Source: Planctomycetota bacterium | GTDB taxonomy: Bacteria > Planctomycetota > Planctomycetia > Planctomycetales > Planctomycetaceae | Length of the DNA: 37,268 bases | Assembly: GCA_003670925.1 (NCBI GenBank) | Contig: QWQG01000035.1 | Location: forward strand, 1-37,268 | Direction: 5' to 3' | Shown here: positions 1 to 8,152 of the stretch, piece by piece | Layout of the letters: each line of letters opens with the position of its first letter | Position numbering within the stretch: the first letter of the stretch is position 1 | Notes under the pieces: model-generated | Databases searched by the model: none | What the model was told of the DNA's origin: nothing | The model's input: only the letters and a program-made list of their open reading frames with translations | Position numbers and translations under genes: made by a program

Positions 1-205
1 ATTCGGGGCCGTTAATCGGCTTAATGAAGTCGTGCAGAAAAATGGTGTTCCACTTGATTTCCCGCCCCCTTTCGAAGGAATGGGAAAACTCGTACGGTGG
101 CCCCAGTGCCGCCGTCATCCACCGCAGCCGCTCAAGAAACGCCGCAGAACTCGCAGCAAACGCCCGCGCGAGTGTTTCGGTTTCAGCGTCAAACAATCCT
201 GCCAT
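1..205 (-). CDS. Hypothetical protein, partial (3' end beyond left edge)
   Basis: An open minus-strand frame starts at ATG (complement of 203-205) and stays open for 68 codons to the window edge. An AGGAA sequence lies about 9 bases upstream of the ATG, and an in-frame stop further upstream bounds the frame. The translation begins MAGLFDAETETLARAF and has a balanced, protein-like composition, including an aromatic-rich stretch (IKWNTIFLHDF). I do not recognise a family. It lies downstream of, and on the same strand as, the decayed integrase, so it may be cargo of the same element or the first resident gene beside it. The overlapping plus-strand frames are Arg/Pro/Ser-rich and look like shadows. 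Confidence 0.5.
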   Translation of the reverse strand, partial: MAGLFDAETETLARAFAASSAAFLERLRWMTAALGPPYEFSHSFERGREIKWNTIFLHDFIKPINGPE

Positions 206-309
206 CGTCGGGGGTTCCTGTACGCCCGCACCCTGAGAAAAAAAACACTACGGCAGGCGTTCAGGAAAACGCTTTTCGGGGATCAGCCTAGCCGAAGTGT
301 GTTCGCAGT

Positions 310-432
310 CTAACGCAAAGCCCGCTGAACGTCCCGCAAAATCTTCGCCCGAGTTGCTTCGTTCAAATGGGGCCACGCATCAATGACCGTTTGCAGATCG
401 GGGCCAATGGGGCCGCCTGTGGGGCCAGGCAT
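310..432 (-). CDS. Small integrase-associated reading frame (40 aa)
   Basis: A 40-codon minus-strand frame starts at ATG (complement of 430-432) and ends at TAG (complement of 310-312). It overlaps the end of the recombinase remnant in another frame. Its core, PDLQTVIDAWPHLNEATRAK, resembles, from memory, the short helical segment (aspartate-leucine, then DAWP-x-L-x-E-x-x-RA) found after planctomycete tyrosine recombinases. The N-terminal part is Gly/Pro-rich, produced by GGGGCC repeats. It may be a separate small protein, or the former C-terminal tail of a longer product displaced by a frameshift. No function is assigned. Confidence 0.4.
   Translation of the reverse strand: MPGPTGGPIGPDLQTVIDAWPHLNEATRAKILRDVQRALR
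369..426. repeat. GGGGCC hexamer cluster
   Basis: Four GGGGCC hexamers on the plus strand (369-374, 400-405, 409-414, 421-426) lie within 58 bases. Further copies lie at 5-10, 99-104 (as the complement) and 946-951. Elsewhere in the window the hexamer is seen only sporadically. The cluster sits at the end of the recombinase remnant and encodes the Gly/Pro-rich start of the 40-codon frame. It could be simple-sequence drift or part of an attachment or repeat region; the sequence does not decide. Confidence 0.5.
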
Positions 433-878
433 TTCCGAAAGTGCCCTTTGCCCAGCGTTTCCCGTAGTACGTTCGAGCCCTGGTCGGGTTATTTTCTAAA
501 AGGCTTTCCCCAGTGTTTTCAGCGTTTTCTGGGGTTTCGTCGGTCCCAATCGCAGTAAAAATCGCAGCATTTCCAAGGGTTGCGACGGGTTGCTGCTGCG
601 CATTTTGCTGCGATTTTTCGAAGTGCGAATCTGTCACCTGAAGATAGTGCTTCTGAGCTACCTTCGGAGAGTTGCCCAGCCACCGGCAAACGACGTGAGT
701 TGGGAAAGTTTCTTCCAGTTCCGTCTTCCAGTTCCGTCTGCCTGCTGGCCCGCATATTCTGAAACAACTTCGGCCACGGTTTCAGGCCTGCCCTCTCGAT
801 CACCTTCAGAAAGGTTGATCGTAAGTTTTGGCTGTTGCATCGGTATTGGGTAATGGCAAATTTCGCTCCTGAAGCCCC
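380..878 (-). pseudogene. Tyrosine recombinase/integrase C-terminal remnant, frameshifted
   Basis: Two minus-strand frames join into one recognisable planctomycete-type tyrosine recombinase C-terminus. The upstream frame (from an in-frame TAG at 879-881) reads NLRSTFLKVIERAGLKPWPK, then LFQNMRASRQTELE. The downstream frame continues ETFPTHVVCRWLGNSPKVAQ, then KHYLQVT. The match to the family is to box II (NMRASR) and the catalytic segment ending in the nucleophile Tyr (codon at 644-646). The two frames are separated by a 13-bp tandem duplication at 712-737; removing one copy restores the reading frame exactly. The SAM-like and N-terminal catalytic parts are missing, because an in-frame stop at 879-881 precedes the remnant. 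The downstream frame ends at 380. It is therefore a dead recombinase marking an old integration event next to hflX. Family identification is by motif recall, not by search. Confidence 0.75.
712..737. repeat. 13-bp perfect tandem duplication inactivating the integrase remnant
   Basis: The plus-strand sequence CTTCCAGTTCCGT occurs twice head-to-tail (712-724 and 725-737). Because 13 is not a multiple of 3, the duplication shifts the recombinase frame in the middle of the conserved TELEE segment. The residues before and after the duplication belong to the same conserved block, so the duplication is the likely inactivating lesion rather than part of the original gene. Confidence 0.85.
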
Positions 879-904
879 CTAGCCTGCGACCACGCGATTA
901 AACG

Positions 905-932
905 ATTCACTCTGTAACCTAGGCGGTATACA
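905..932 (+). promoter_or_regulatory. Possible sigma-70-like promoter upstream of hflX
   Basis: ATTCAC at 905-910 is followed after 16 bases by TATACA (927-932), about 75 bases upstream of the hflX start. The -10 element is a good match and the -35 element is weak. Planctomycete promoter consensus is poorly defined, so this is only a suggestion. Confidence 0.25.
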
Positions 933-1005
933 ATGTCCAAACAGCGGGGCCTTGTGCCGGACAAATGGGGCGGCGAACTTTACCGAATAGATTCTTAAAG
1001 GATGT

Positions 1006-2331
1006 TTGAACTTGGGTGATCCAAAACGAGATTCGCTGAAAGTCGGCAGTCAACGTGCCATTTTAGTGGGAGTGTTTCATCCGGATGATGCTTTTGCGAG
1101 GACCGGCGCGCTCGATGAGCTGAAGGGCCTTGTAAGAACGGCTGGAGTCGAAGTTGTGGGCGAAATGACTCAGCTTCGTGAGTCTCCGCATCCCTCCCTT
1201 TGCATCGGTCGCGGAAAGCTGGAAGAGCTCAAAGAGTTGGTGTTGCAGACTGACGCACAAGTTGTGATCTTCGACAACAACTTGACGCCGTCGCAGGGAC
1301 GCGCGCTCGAACAGTCACTCGAAAAGCCGATCGTGGATCGCAGTGAAGTGATTCTGGATATTTTTGCCACCCACGCCCGAACACAAGAGGCCATGTTACA
1401 AGTTGAACTGGCTCAGCTGATGTATTTTCGCACGCGTTTGAAACGGATGTGGACACATCTTGAACGCATCGGAGGCGGCGGCCTTGGAGGCTTGGGGGCT
1501 GGTCGTGGTCCTGGTGAAAAGCAGTTGGAAACCGACCGGCGATTGATTGATAAACGGATCTCGGAGTTGAAGAGCAAGTTGCACGACGTGGAGTCTCGGC
1601 GAGTCCGTACCGTTTCATTAAGGCGCGAGCAACCAACGGTGTCCATCGTGGGCTATACAAACGCGGGTAAGAGCACATTAATGCGTTCACTGACTGGTGC
1701 AGACGTCCTAGTGGAAGACAAACTCTTTGCCACACTGGACACGCGTACGCGCCGTTGGAAGCTGCCGCATTTTGGCGATGTGTTGTTGAGTGATACGGTT
1801 GGTTTTGTTCGCAATTTGCCACACCATTTGGTCGCGTCGTTCCGGTCAACCTTGGAAGAGGCTCGGCACGCGGATTTATTGCTGCACGTTGTTGATGCGA
1901 GCAGTCCTGAAGCCGAACGTCAGATTCAAACGGTGTATCAAGTCCTGGATGAGATCGGGATTCATGTCAAAAATGTCTTGTTAATCCTGAATAAGGTTGA
2001 TCGCATCGAAGATCAATCAATGGTCGATGTGCTGCGGCGACATTACGAAGATACAGTGACGATCAGTGCGGCGACCGGCATGGGACTGGATAAATTGGCA
2101 GACATCGTTGCTGAACGATTGTCGGGGGGATTTTCCGAAATTGAAATTGAGGCCAGTGTGGGGAACGGTCGGTTGCTTGCTTGGCTGACGCAACATGCCG
2201 AAGAACTCAGCCGCACCTATACTGACGAGACATACACGCGTGTACGGATCCGATGTCGCATCCCACGGCAGGCGATCGGCCAAATCCCAGGTGCCGACAT
2301 CACAATTATTGAACCGGCTGTCGCGACATAG
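1006..2331 (+). CDS. hflX: Ribosome-associated GTPase HflX
   Basis: HflX is a cytoplasmic GTPase that binds the 50S subunit and splits stalled or stress-inactivated ribosomes. The 441-residue product has the N-terminal HflX domain and the diagnostic glycine-rich linker (GLGAGRGPGEKQLETDRR). It then has a TRAFAC G domain with Walker A GYTNAGKS (about 216-223), DTVGF (from 263), NKVD (from 329) and a SAATG G5 element. Length is normal for the family. The start is uncertain. No ATG fits; the frame opens at TTG 1006, but a second TTG at 1012 sits at better spacing (9 bases) from AAAGGA at 997-1002. The gene faces the czcA-like gene convergently, with no obvious terminator hairpin in the 118-bp gap. 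Upstream lies decayed integrase sequence, so the promoter may lie in element debris. Confidence 0.95.
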   Translation: MNLGDPKRDSLKVGSQRAILVGVFHPDDAFARTGALDELKGLVRTAGVEVVGEMTQLRESPHPSLCIGRGKLEELKELVLQTDAQVVIFDNNLTPSQGRALEQSLEKPIVDRSEVILDIFATHARTQEAMLQVELAQLMYFRTRLKRMWTHLERIGGGGLGGLGAGRGPGEKQLETDRRLIDKRISELKSKLHDVESRRVRTVSLRREQPTVSIVGYTNAGKSTLMRSLTGADVLVEDKLFATLDTRTRRWKLPHFGDVLLSDTVGFVRNLPHHLVASFRSTLEEARHADLLLHVVDASSPEAERQIQTVYQVLDEIGIHVKNVLLILNKVDRIEDQSMVDVLRRHYEDTVTISAATGMGLDKLADIVAERLSGGFSEIEIEASVGNGRLLAWLTQHAEELSRTYTDETYTRVRIRCRIPRQAIGQIPGADITIIEPAVAT

Positions 2332-2449
2332 CAGGCCTCTCAGACTCGAAGCGTTTTGTACTCAGATCAGCGCCGCGACACGTCAAGGTTTTGTTGCATG
2401 CTGTCGGATCATTGAGTTGCATGGGGCCTGAAGATCGCAGATTTCCAGA

Positions 2450-5400
2450 CTACACCTCAATTGCTCGGCTATCGTTGTCTTCTTCCAACGACAATCTGCG
2501 TGCAAACCATGGATAGATTGCCGGCACGACAAGTGATGTGAGGAGCGTCGATGTGATGAGACCGCCAATCACAACGGAAGCCAACGGACGCTGCATCTCT
2601 GCCCCATCGCTCGTGGAAAAGGCCATCGGGAGGAAGCCGAGACTTGCCACAAGGGCAGTCATCAGGACCGGACGCAGACGTGACAGCGCCGTTTCGCGTG
2701 TCACATCAGGCAGCGGCAGTCGTTGTTTTCGTAGATGTTCGGCGGCGCTGACCCAGACCAGCCCGTTCAGGACGGCGACTCCGAACAGCGCTATGAATCC
2801 GACACCAGCCGAGATACTGAACGGCATCCCGCGCAGCTTCAGGGCAAAAATCCCTCCGCTGGCCGCCATGGGAACCGCCATAAAAATCAGTAGCGCCAGT
2901 CGCGTAGATTTGAACGACGTGTAGAGCAGCAGAAAGATGAGCAGCAACACAATCGGCGTGATTAGGATCAATCGCTGACTCGCGGACTGTAGATTTTCAA
3001 AGTCACCGCCCCAGCGAATCTCGTAACCAGTCGGCACAGCTAGGCCTTCTTCGACTGCGTGTTGTGCTTCGTTCACGAATGTGGCTACATCGCGACCTCG
3101 GACGTTGGCAGAAACGTATGTGCGACGGCGATTAGATTCATGCTCGACACTTGGAGGCGTTTCTTCAATCCGAATATCCGCTAGGTCGTCGAGTGGCACC
3201 GGCTTTCCGCCTGCTTCTGCCACGGGCAACTGTTTAATTCGTTCGATTTCAGCTCGCCAGTCATCGGGAATGCGGACGCGAATCGGAAACCGTGCACGAC
3301 CTTCAAAAATAATGCCGACGTTGCGACCACCAAGCGCCTCAACAACGTCCATCACTTGCTGCGCTGCAACGCCATATCGGGCCATTGCCGCGCGATCGGG
3401 GACGATAGTCACCGTGGTGAGATTCGCCTGATAGTCGGCCTTTACATCAACCGCTCCGGGAATGGAGCGCAGCGTCCGCTCGATATCTTTTGAAAGTTTG
3501 GCAAGTGTTTCGAGATCGTCGCCATAGATCAGCACGGCGACGTCGGCCTTGACCCCCGCTACAAGTTCATCGACACGCATTTCAATTGGCTGCGTAAACC
3601 CAAACGCGACACCCGGAATTTTGTTGTTCAGTCTTTGCGACATCTCTGCAATCAAGTCATCGCGCGTGATTCCCGGTCGCCATTCCTGGTGATCCTTCAG
3701 CATGACCCAGACATCGGTTTGATGCACACCCATCACATCATTGGCAATTTCTGGGCGCCCAGTCTTGCAGAAGACGGTTTTGACTTCGTCGTGCAGTTGC
3801 AAGAGTTCCGCTTCGATCTGCTGTGACATGTCGATCGCCCCCTCCAGTGTCGCGCTGGGCAGCCGCACAGCTTCGATCAGCAAATCCCCTTCTTCGAGAC
3901 GCGGCATGAACTCGGCACCCAAGTTCATACCGACTGGAATACTGAGGGCAAACACGAGAACTGCAAGCAGAGTTGTCGTGACAGGATTTCCAATCGCGCG
4001 TGTTACGAGGGGTGCGTAGAAATATTTTATCCAACGCAGCAGAAGCACGTCTTTGTTGGACATTTTCTTGGGTAAAGCCAGCGACGCGATTGCGGGCATA
4101 AACGTCATCGAAAGAATTAGTGACCCACCCAAAGCGAACAATATGGTGAGGGCCATGGGGCGAAATAGTTTACCTTCGGTTCCCTGCAACATCAGAATGG
4201 GAAGGTAAACGATGGAGATAATCAGTTCTCCAAACATCGTCGGCTTGCGAACTTCTATCGCTGCGTCGCGAATCACGTCAATCCGATTTCGGCCTTGCGA
4301 ATTGTGCGAAAGCCGATGAATGCAGTTTTCGACCATAATGACAGAAGAGTCCACGATCAGCCCAAAGTCGATCGCTCCGAGACTCATCAAGCTGGCCGTG
4401 ACACCAAAGGTGTGCATCATGCTGGTGGCGAACAACATCGACAACGGGATAGCCATAGCCGTAATCAATCCAGCGCGAAAACTGCCGAGCATCACGAGGA
4501 GCACGATCATCACGAGTGCTCCGCCTTCGAACAGATTCTGCAACACGGTGCGCAGGGTGCGAGCGATCAAGGCCGAGCGGTCATAGATAATTTCAAGCCG
4601 CACCCCGTGAGGCAGGGTTTTTTCAATCGCCGTGATACGTTCTTTAATGCGTCCGACGACTTCGCGAGAATTCTCGCCGATCAGCATCATAACGAGGCCG
4701 GTGACTGCTTCGCCGCGCGCATCGCGCGTGACGACGCCCTGGCGCGTCATGGGCTCAATCGAAACCGCCGCAATATCGCGAATCAGCAGTGGCGTGCCGC
4801 CTTCTTCGCGGCGAATCACGATCTGTTCGATGTCGGCCACGTTTTTCACAAGTGCTTGGCCGCGCACAAATCTCTGTTCACCATGATGAATCACATATCC
4901 ACCGCCAGCCGCTGCGTTGTTCGCTTCAAGCGCCTGGAATATCTGAGCGAACGTCAACGAATAGCTGGACATCAGGGCAGGGTCTGGACGCACTTCAAAT
5001 GTCTGATAGTATCCACCGTGCGTATTGATTTCTGTGACACCCGGCACTTCGCGCAGCCGAGGGGCAATGTCCCATTCCAGCACAGTGCGCAGCGCCATCG
5101 GTGAATATCCTTTGCCACGCACTTCAAACTGCAAAATCTCACCAAGCGCAGTGGTCAGCGGACCCATTTCAGGAGTTCCGTATCCGGCGGGGATGAGTGC
5201 GGCAGCGGCACTCAGGCGTTCGGCTACAAGTTGTCGTGCGTGGTAAATCTCTGAGCCTTCCGCAAATACGATTGTGACAACAGAAATTCCAAACTTTGAA
5301 ATACTCCGAAGTTCTTCCACATCAGGCAACCCTCCCATCGTAACTTCGACCGGTTGCGTCACGTAGCGTTCGACTTCAACCGGTGACAGTGAGCCGGCCT

Positions 5401-5554
5401 CGGTAATCACGGTTACCTGAACATTCGTCATGTCCGGGACTGCGTCAATCGGCAGATGCAGGGCGGCGTTCACACCGGCGACTGCCATCAGGGCCGTGCC
5501 CATCAGCACCAAGAATCGATTTTCAAGTGTCAGTTTGATAACTTGAGCAAGCAT
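2450..5554 (-). CDS. Heavy-metal efflux RND transporter (CzcA/CusA family)
   Basis: This is the inner-membrane proton-driven pump of an HME-RND tripartite efflux system, probably exporting divalent or monovalent metal cations from the periplasm or cytoplasm. The 1034-residue length is normal. An N-terminal membrane helix is followed by the first porter region (LPIDAVPDMTNVQV), a membrane block, a second porter region (GAEFMPRLEEGDLL) and a final membrane block. The TM4 signature reads DFGLIVDSSVIMVEN. Its acidic residues, near D396, D402 and E409, match the DFG-D-E arrangement of the CzcA-type (divalent cation) subgroup rather than the CusA variant. Metal specificity cannot be fixed by eye. 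The adaptor gene lies 99 bp upstream on the same strand and is presumably co-transcribed. No outer-membrane factor gene is adjacent. No clear Shine-Dalgarno site precedes the ATG. Confidence 0.93.
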   Translation of the reverse strand: MLAQVIKLTLENRFLVLMGTALMAVAGVNAALHLPIDAVPDMTNVQVTVITEAGSLSPVEVERYVTQPVEVTMGGLPDVEELRSISKFGISVVTIVFAEGSEIYHARQLVAERLSAAAALIPAGYGTPEMGPLTTALGEILQFEVRGKGYSPMALRTVLEWDIAPRLREVPGVTEINTHGGYYQTFEVRPDPALMSSYSLTFAQIFQALEANNAAAGGGYVIHHGEQRFVRGQALVKNVADIEQIVIRREEGGTPLLIRDIAAVSIEPMTRQGVVTRDARGEAVTGLVMMLIGENSREVVGRIKERITAIEKTLPHGVRLEIIYDRSALIARTLRTVLQNLFEGGALVMIVLLVMLGSFRAGLITAMAIPLSMLFATSMMHTFGVTASLMSLGAIDFGLIVDSSVIMVENCIHRLSHNSQGRNRIDVIRDAAIEVRKPTMFGELIISIVYLPILMLQGTEGKLFRPMALTILFALGGSLILSMTFMPAIASLALPKKMSNKDVLLLRWIKYFYAPLVTRAIGNPVTTTLLAVLVFALSIPVGMNLGAEFMPRLEEGDLLIEAVRLPSATLEGAIDMSQQIEAELLQLHDEVKTVFCKTGRPEIANDVMGVHQTDVWVMLKDHQEWRPGITRDDLIAEMSQRLNNKIPGVAFGFTQPIEMRVDELVAGVKADVAVLIYGDDLETLAKLSKDIERTLRSIPGAVDVKADYQANLTTVTIVPDRAAMARYGVAAQQVMDVVEALGGRNVGIIFEGRARFPIRVRIPDDWRAEIERIKQLPVAEAGGKPVPLDDLADIRIEETPPSVEHESNRRRTYVSANVRGRDVATFVNEAQHAVEEGLAVPTGYEIRWGGDFENLQSASQRLILITPIVLLLIFLLLYTSFKSTRLALLIFMAVPMAASGGIFALKLRGMPFSISAGVGFIALFGVAVLNGLVWVSAAEHLRKQRLPLPDVTRETALSRLRPVLMTALVASLGFLPMAFSTSDGAEMQRPLASVVIGGLITSTLLTSLVVPAIYPWFARRLSLEEDNDSRAIEV

Positions 5555-5653
5555 GTTTTATGGCCATCAGAATTGCAGGCAGATCAATCTCTTAGAGATC
5601 GCGAATTGAAGGGCGGCGAGCAGGGAGATTTGAAGATTCGACTCCGTGCAGCG

Positions 5654-7147
5654 TTACTCTTCGCCCTCAAGCAGCAGTTCACTTTTCAGGTAGAAACCAC
5701 CACGCGACACCACCTGCTCACCCGCAGACAGTCCCGAGATCACTTCGACAATTCCGTTCATGCGTAGCCCAAGGATGATGTCGATGCGACGAAAGCCGCC
5801 GTCACCGTCTGGACTGAACACAAAAGTCCGCTGATCGTGTTCGAGGACAGCGGATTCAGGCACCGTCAGGGCTTCCCGCGATGCCGCGAGGGGCACGGCA
5901 ACTTGCACAAACATGCCCGGGCGCAATTCACCATCAGCATTGTCGATCACGGCCACAAGGGGGATCGCATTTGTTAAAGGATCCACTTCGCGTCCGACAA
6001 AATGCACGCGAGCCGATAATGTTTTCTTGCCCAGTGTTGACGGCTCGACACGAATTTCGTCCCCTGGCTTAAGGATTAGCGCCTTCCATTCCCGTTCGCG
6101 AAGATCGGCATAGACCCAGAGTGTTGAAGTATCGGCCAAGGTCAGCAGGCCGTCGCCAACGGCAACTCGTTCACTGGGAGAGAATTGACGTCGCTCAATT
6201 GTACCAGCAAACGGGGCTCGCAATTGTACTAGCGACAGTGACTCGGGGATCTCTTTCTGGCTGACACTCGTGTCTGTGTCATTTTTTGCCGCTGACGCCT
6301 CATCCGCTGCACTTTGTCCCAACAGGGTCTGCACGGCCTGTTGGCAGATGCTAAGCCTTCGTTCGAGATCCTCTGCTTGTGTTTCCGCATGCCGTTGACT
6401 GACTTTTGCCGTGAACGTGAGATTTTCCAGTGCAGTAAGCAGGGTGGCTTCGGCATTGTCACGATTGTTGATGCGTTCTTCGATGATCCGGCCGGATACG
6501 CCGCCGCTCTTCGCATTTTCCTCGACCGCAGTAGCCAGTGATTCAGCAAGCAAGACATCGGAATAAGCCGAAAGAAGTTGCTCGCGATTTTTGCCGAGCG
6601 TAACGTGCTTAAAGTCCTTTTTGATCACCTCGATTGGCATTCGCTCGCGAATGGCGTCCGTCAATTTCGCGAGGCCATCGCAGATCTCCTTTTCCCAGTC
6701 ACGGTTTTCTACCGCCAGCTTCAGTTCCGAAGTTCGTTGCAGCACGTCGGCTCGTGCATTGCCAACTTCGGAGCTACTGAGTTTAATCAGGACATCACCA
6801 GCTTTGACCTTATCGCCAGGGTTGACGCACACCGCCGTAATAATCCCAGGTGTCGCTGTGCGAACTTCGACGTGTCGTCGATCATCGTATTTCAGGCGGC
6901 CCGGGACGTTGTTCTCCAAACGCAGCACCGTCGTCACGGCCTTTGTCAGTATAATGTCAGCGGCTTTGAGTTTATCCGGAGGCAACTTTACGGCCTTAGG
7001 ATCCCTGTCTGCGGCGACATCGTCCCGCGCTTTTTGAGACTGATCAATCCCGAAGGTTACTGCCGCAGAAAAATAATGGCGTCCACCGTAAACGGCAACC
7101 GCGGCCACCGTGAGAACAAGAACGCCGGTGAGGACACGTAACTTCAT
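5654..7147 (-). CDS. RND efflux periplasmic adaptor (CzcB-like membrane fusion protein)
   Basis: This adaptor links the RND pump to an outer-membrane channel. From the chosen start, MKLRVLTG, there is one N-terminal hydrophobic anchor or signal (about residues 1-22). A lipoyl/barrel half follows (PGIITAVCVNPGDKVKAGDV), then a long helical hairpin rich in Glu, Arg, Gln and Ala. The second lipoyl half reads LRAPFAGTIERRQFSPSERV, and a beta-barrel and membrane-proximal domain end near SAGEQVVSRGG. At about 497 residues it is longer than a minimal CzcB, mainly in the hairpin. The frame is open to 7231, but ATG at 7147 is preceded by a strong GAGGAG at 8-base spacing, so that start is preferred. 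It precedes the pump gene and follows the His-rich protein gene. Confidence 0.9.
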   Translation of the reverse strand: MKLRVLTGVLVLTVAAVAVYGGRHYFSAAVTFGIDQSQKARDDVAADRDPKAVKLPPDKLKAADIILTKAVTTVLRLENNVPGRLKYDDRRHVEVRTATPGIITAVCVNPGDKVKAGDVLIKLSSSEVGNARADVLQRTSELKLAVENRDWEKEICDGLAKLTDAIRERMPIEVIKKDFKHVTLGKNREQLLSAYSDVLLAESLATAVEENAKSGGVSGRIIEERINNRDNAEATLLTALENLTFTAKVSQRHAETQAEDLERRLSICQQAVQTLLGQSAADEASAAKNDTDTSVSQKEIPESLSLVQLRAPFAGTIERRQFSPSERVAVGDGLLTLADTSTLWVYADLREREWKALILKPGDEIRVEPSTLGKKTLSARVHFVGREVDPLTNAIPLVAVIDNADGELRPGMFVQVAVPLAASREALTVPESAVLEHDQRTFVFSPDGDGGFRRIDIILGLRMNGIVEVISGLSAGEQVVSRGGFYLKSELLLEGEE

Positions 7148-7245
7148 GCCTGAAACTCCTCTGTGAAAACTTGCGGCAGAATGCCTGACAACCAAGCATT
7201 GCGCAATACTTCGCCGGATCATCGACGACACACAGAGATTCGTGG

Positions 7246-7722
7246 CTAGACCAAGTCAACGCCTGTCACCGCCGACAGCGGAATTTCGCTCAGCAGCGTC
7301 TGCAGAAACGAACGAGGCCTTGTTGTGTCCGGCCGAGGCACACGTGGTAGGATCACAACGTCAGAATTCACGTGTTCCGGACACGCACGCAGCATGAGTT
7401 GCATTGTCTGAGCTTCGATCGATTCAAAGCACAATGCTGCTGACGCGCATGCGAACAGTGGCAGTTCAGAAGTTGCGTCGTCTCGCACAGGGCACTGATC
7501 GCCGTTGAGATCTTCAGGAAATGCGAGGTGCCAATGCAACCCCACGATCTGGTCCAGCGACTGCCCTTCATGAAACACCAATGCGTGTCTGTTTTGCAAT
7601 GCTTCATCTGTCAGTGCATGATGATCATGCAACACAGGCACAGGCCCACGCCAAGCGCAGAGACTAATCAGCAAGCAGATGACCTGCTGCAGCGTTTTGT
7701 GATTGTTGACAAATTTGGACAC
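7246..7722 (-). CDS. Small exported His-rich protein upstream of the metal efflux genes
   Basis: A 158-residue frame starts at GTG 7722 with AGGA about 8 bases upstream. The N-terminus has a hydrophobic segment (LQQVICLLISLCAW, residues 11-24) that could be a signal peptide. It is followed by a His-rich stretch with seven histidines between residues 32 and 65 (HDHH, then RH, FHE, HWH). The rest is unremarkable, with a few cysteines. I recognise no family. Its position 98 bp upstream of the adaptor gene on the same strand, together with the clustered histidines, suggests a periplasmic metal-binding or metal-sensing accessory protein of the efflux operon. That role is inference. Confidence 0.6.
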   Translation of the reverse strand: MSKFVNNHKTLQQVICLLISLCAWRGPVPVLHDHHALTDEALQNRHALVFHEGQSLDQIVGLHWHLAFPEDLNGDQCPVRDDATSELPLFACASAALCFESIEAQTMQLMLRACPEHVNSDVVILPRVPRPDTTRPRSFLQTLLSEIPLSAVTGVDLV

Positions 7723-8152
7723 GGATTTTTTCCTGAGGCACCCATATGCGGCGCGTCAACAATACTCTCGAATAGGGAATAACACCGTCGTGTTCCTCGC
7801 CAAAAAAGGATAGCACCTTCTGGAAACGATGGCGAGCGACGTGTTCAGTTTGCCGAAAATCGTGAGCCTCAACAGGTCGTTGATGCTGGCCTGTTAGCGG
7901 CAAAGGAACACTGCCACCGTAGCCCGATATGATCCGACATTCCGTGAGGGTTGTGCAACAGCAAAAAATGAATTTGGAGGTAGTTCATCAAAATCGAATT
8001 TAGAAAATCGATCTCTGCGCGACACCCCTCCTACCAGTGATTAGCCGAGCGTTCGCAGAATCTAGAGAAAAGTTGGGCCTGATCGCAACGAAATGGGTGG
8101 ACTTCCGCTAGGATTCAACCCCCGTTTGCTCCCTCCAGTTTGGTCCCATCAC
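7723..8152. other. Divergent intergenic region between metal-efflux operon and symporter pair
   Basis: No convincing gene is visible in this stretch of about 430 bases, which should hold the promoters of both divergent units. A short perfect inverted repeat (AACAGG ... CCTGTT, near 7870-7900) is present. AT-rich sequence with repeated AATCGA-like words occurs around 7985-8010. No MerR-type dyad is obvious. Confidence 0.4.

Noticed and set aside
24-313. Three overlapping plus-strand frames at the left edge
   Set aside because: Arg/Ser/Pro-rich, no ribosome binding sites, and antisense to the better minus-strand frame at 1-205.
658-840. 60-codon minus-strand frame starting MQQPKLTINLSEG
   Set aside because: It overlaps the integrase remnant in another frame; the remnant's conserved motifs explain the region.
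1229-1849. 206-codon minus-strand frame antisense to hflX
   Set aside because: Shadow frame; all conserved motifs are on the plus strand.
4295-5104. 269-codon plus-strand frame antisense to the RND pump gene
   Set aside because: His/Arg/Gln-rich shadow of a strongly conserved gene on the other strand.
7664-7903. 79-codon minus-strand frame overlapping the His-rich gene start
   Set aside because: Overlaps the better supported frame and has no recognisable features.
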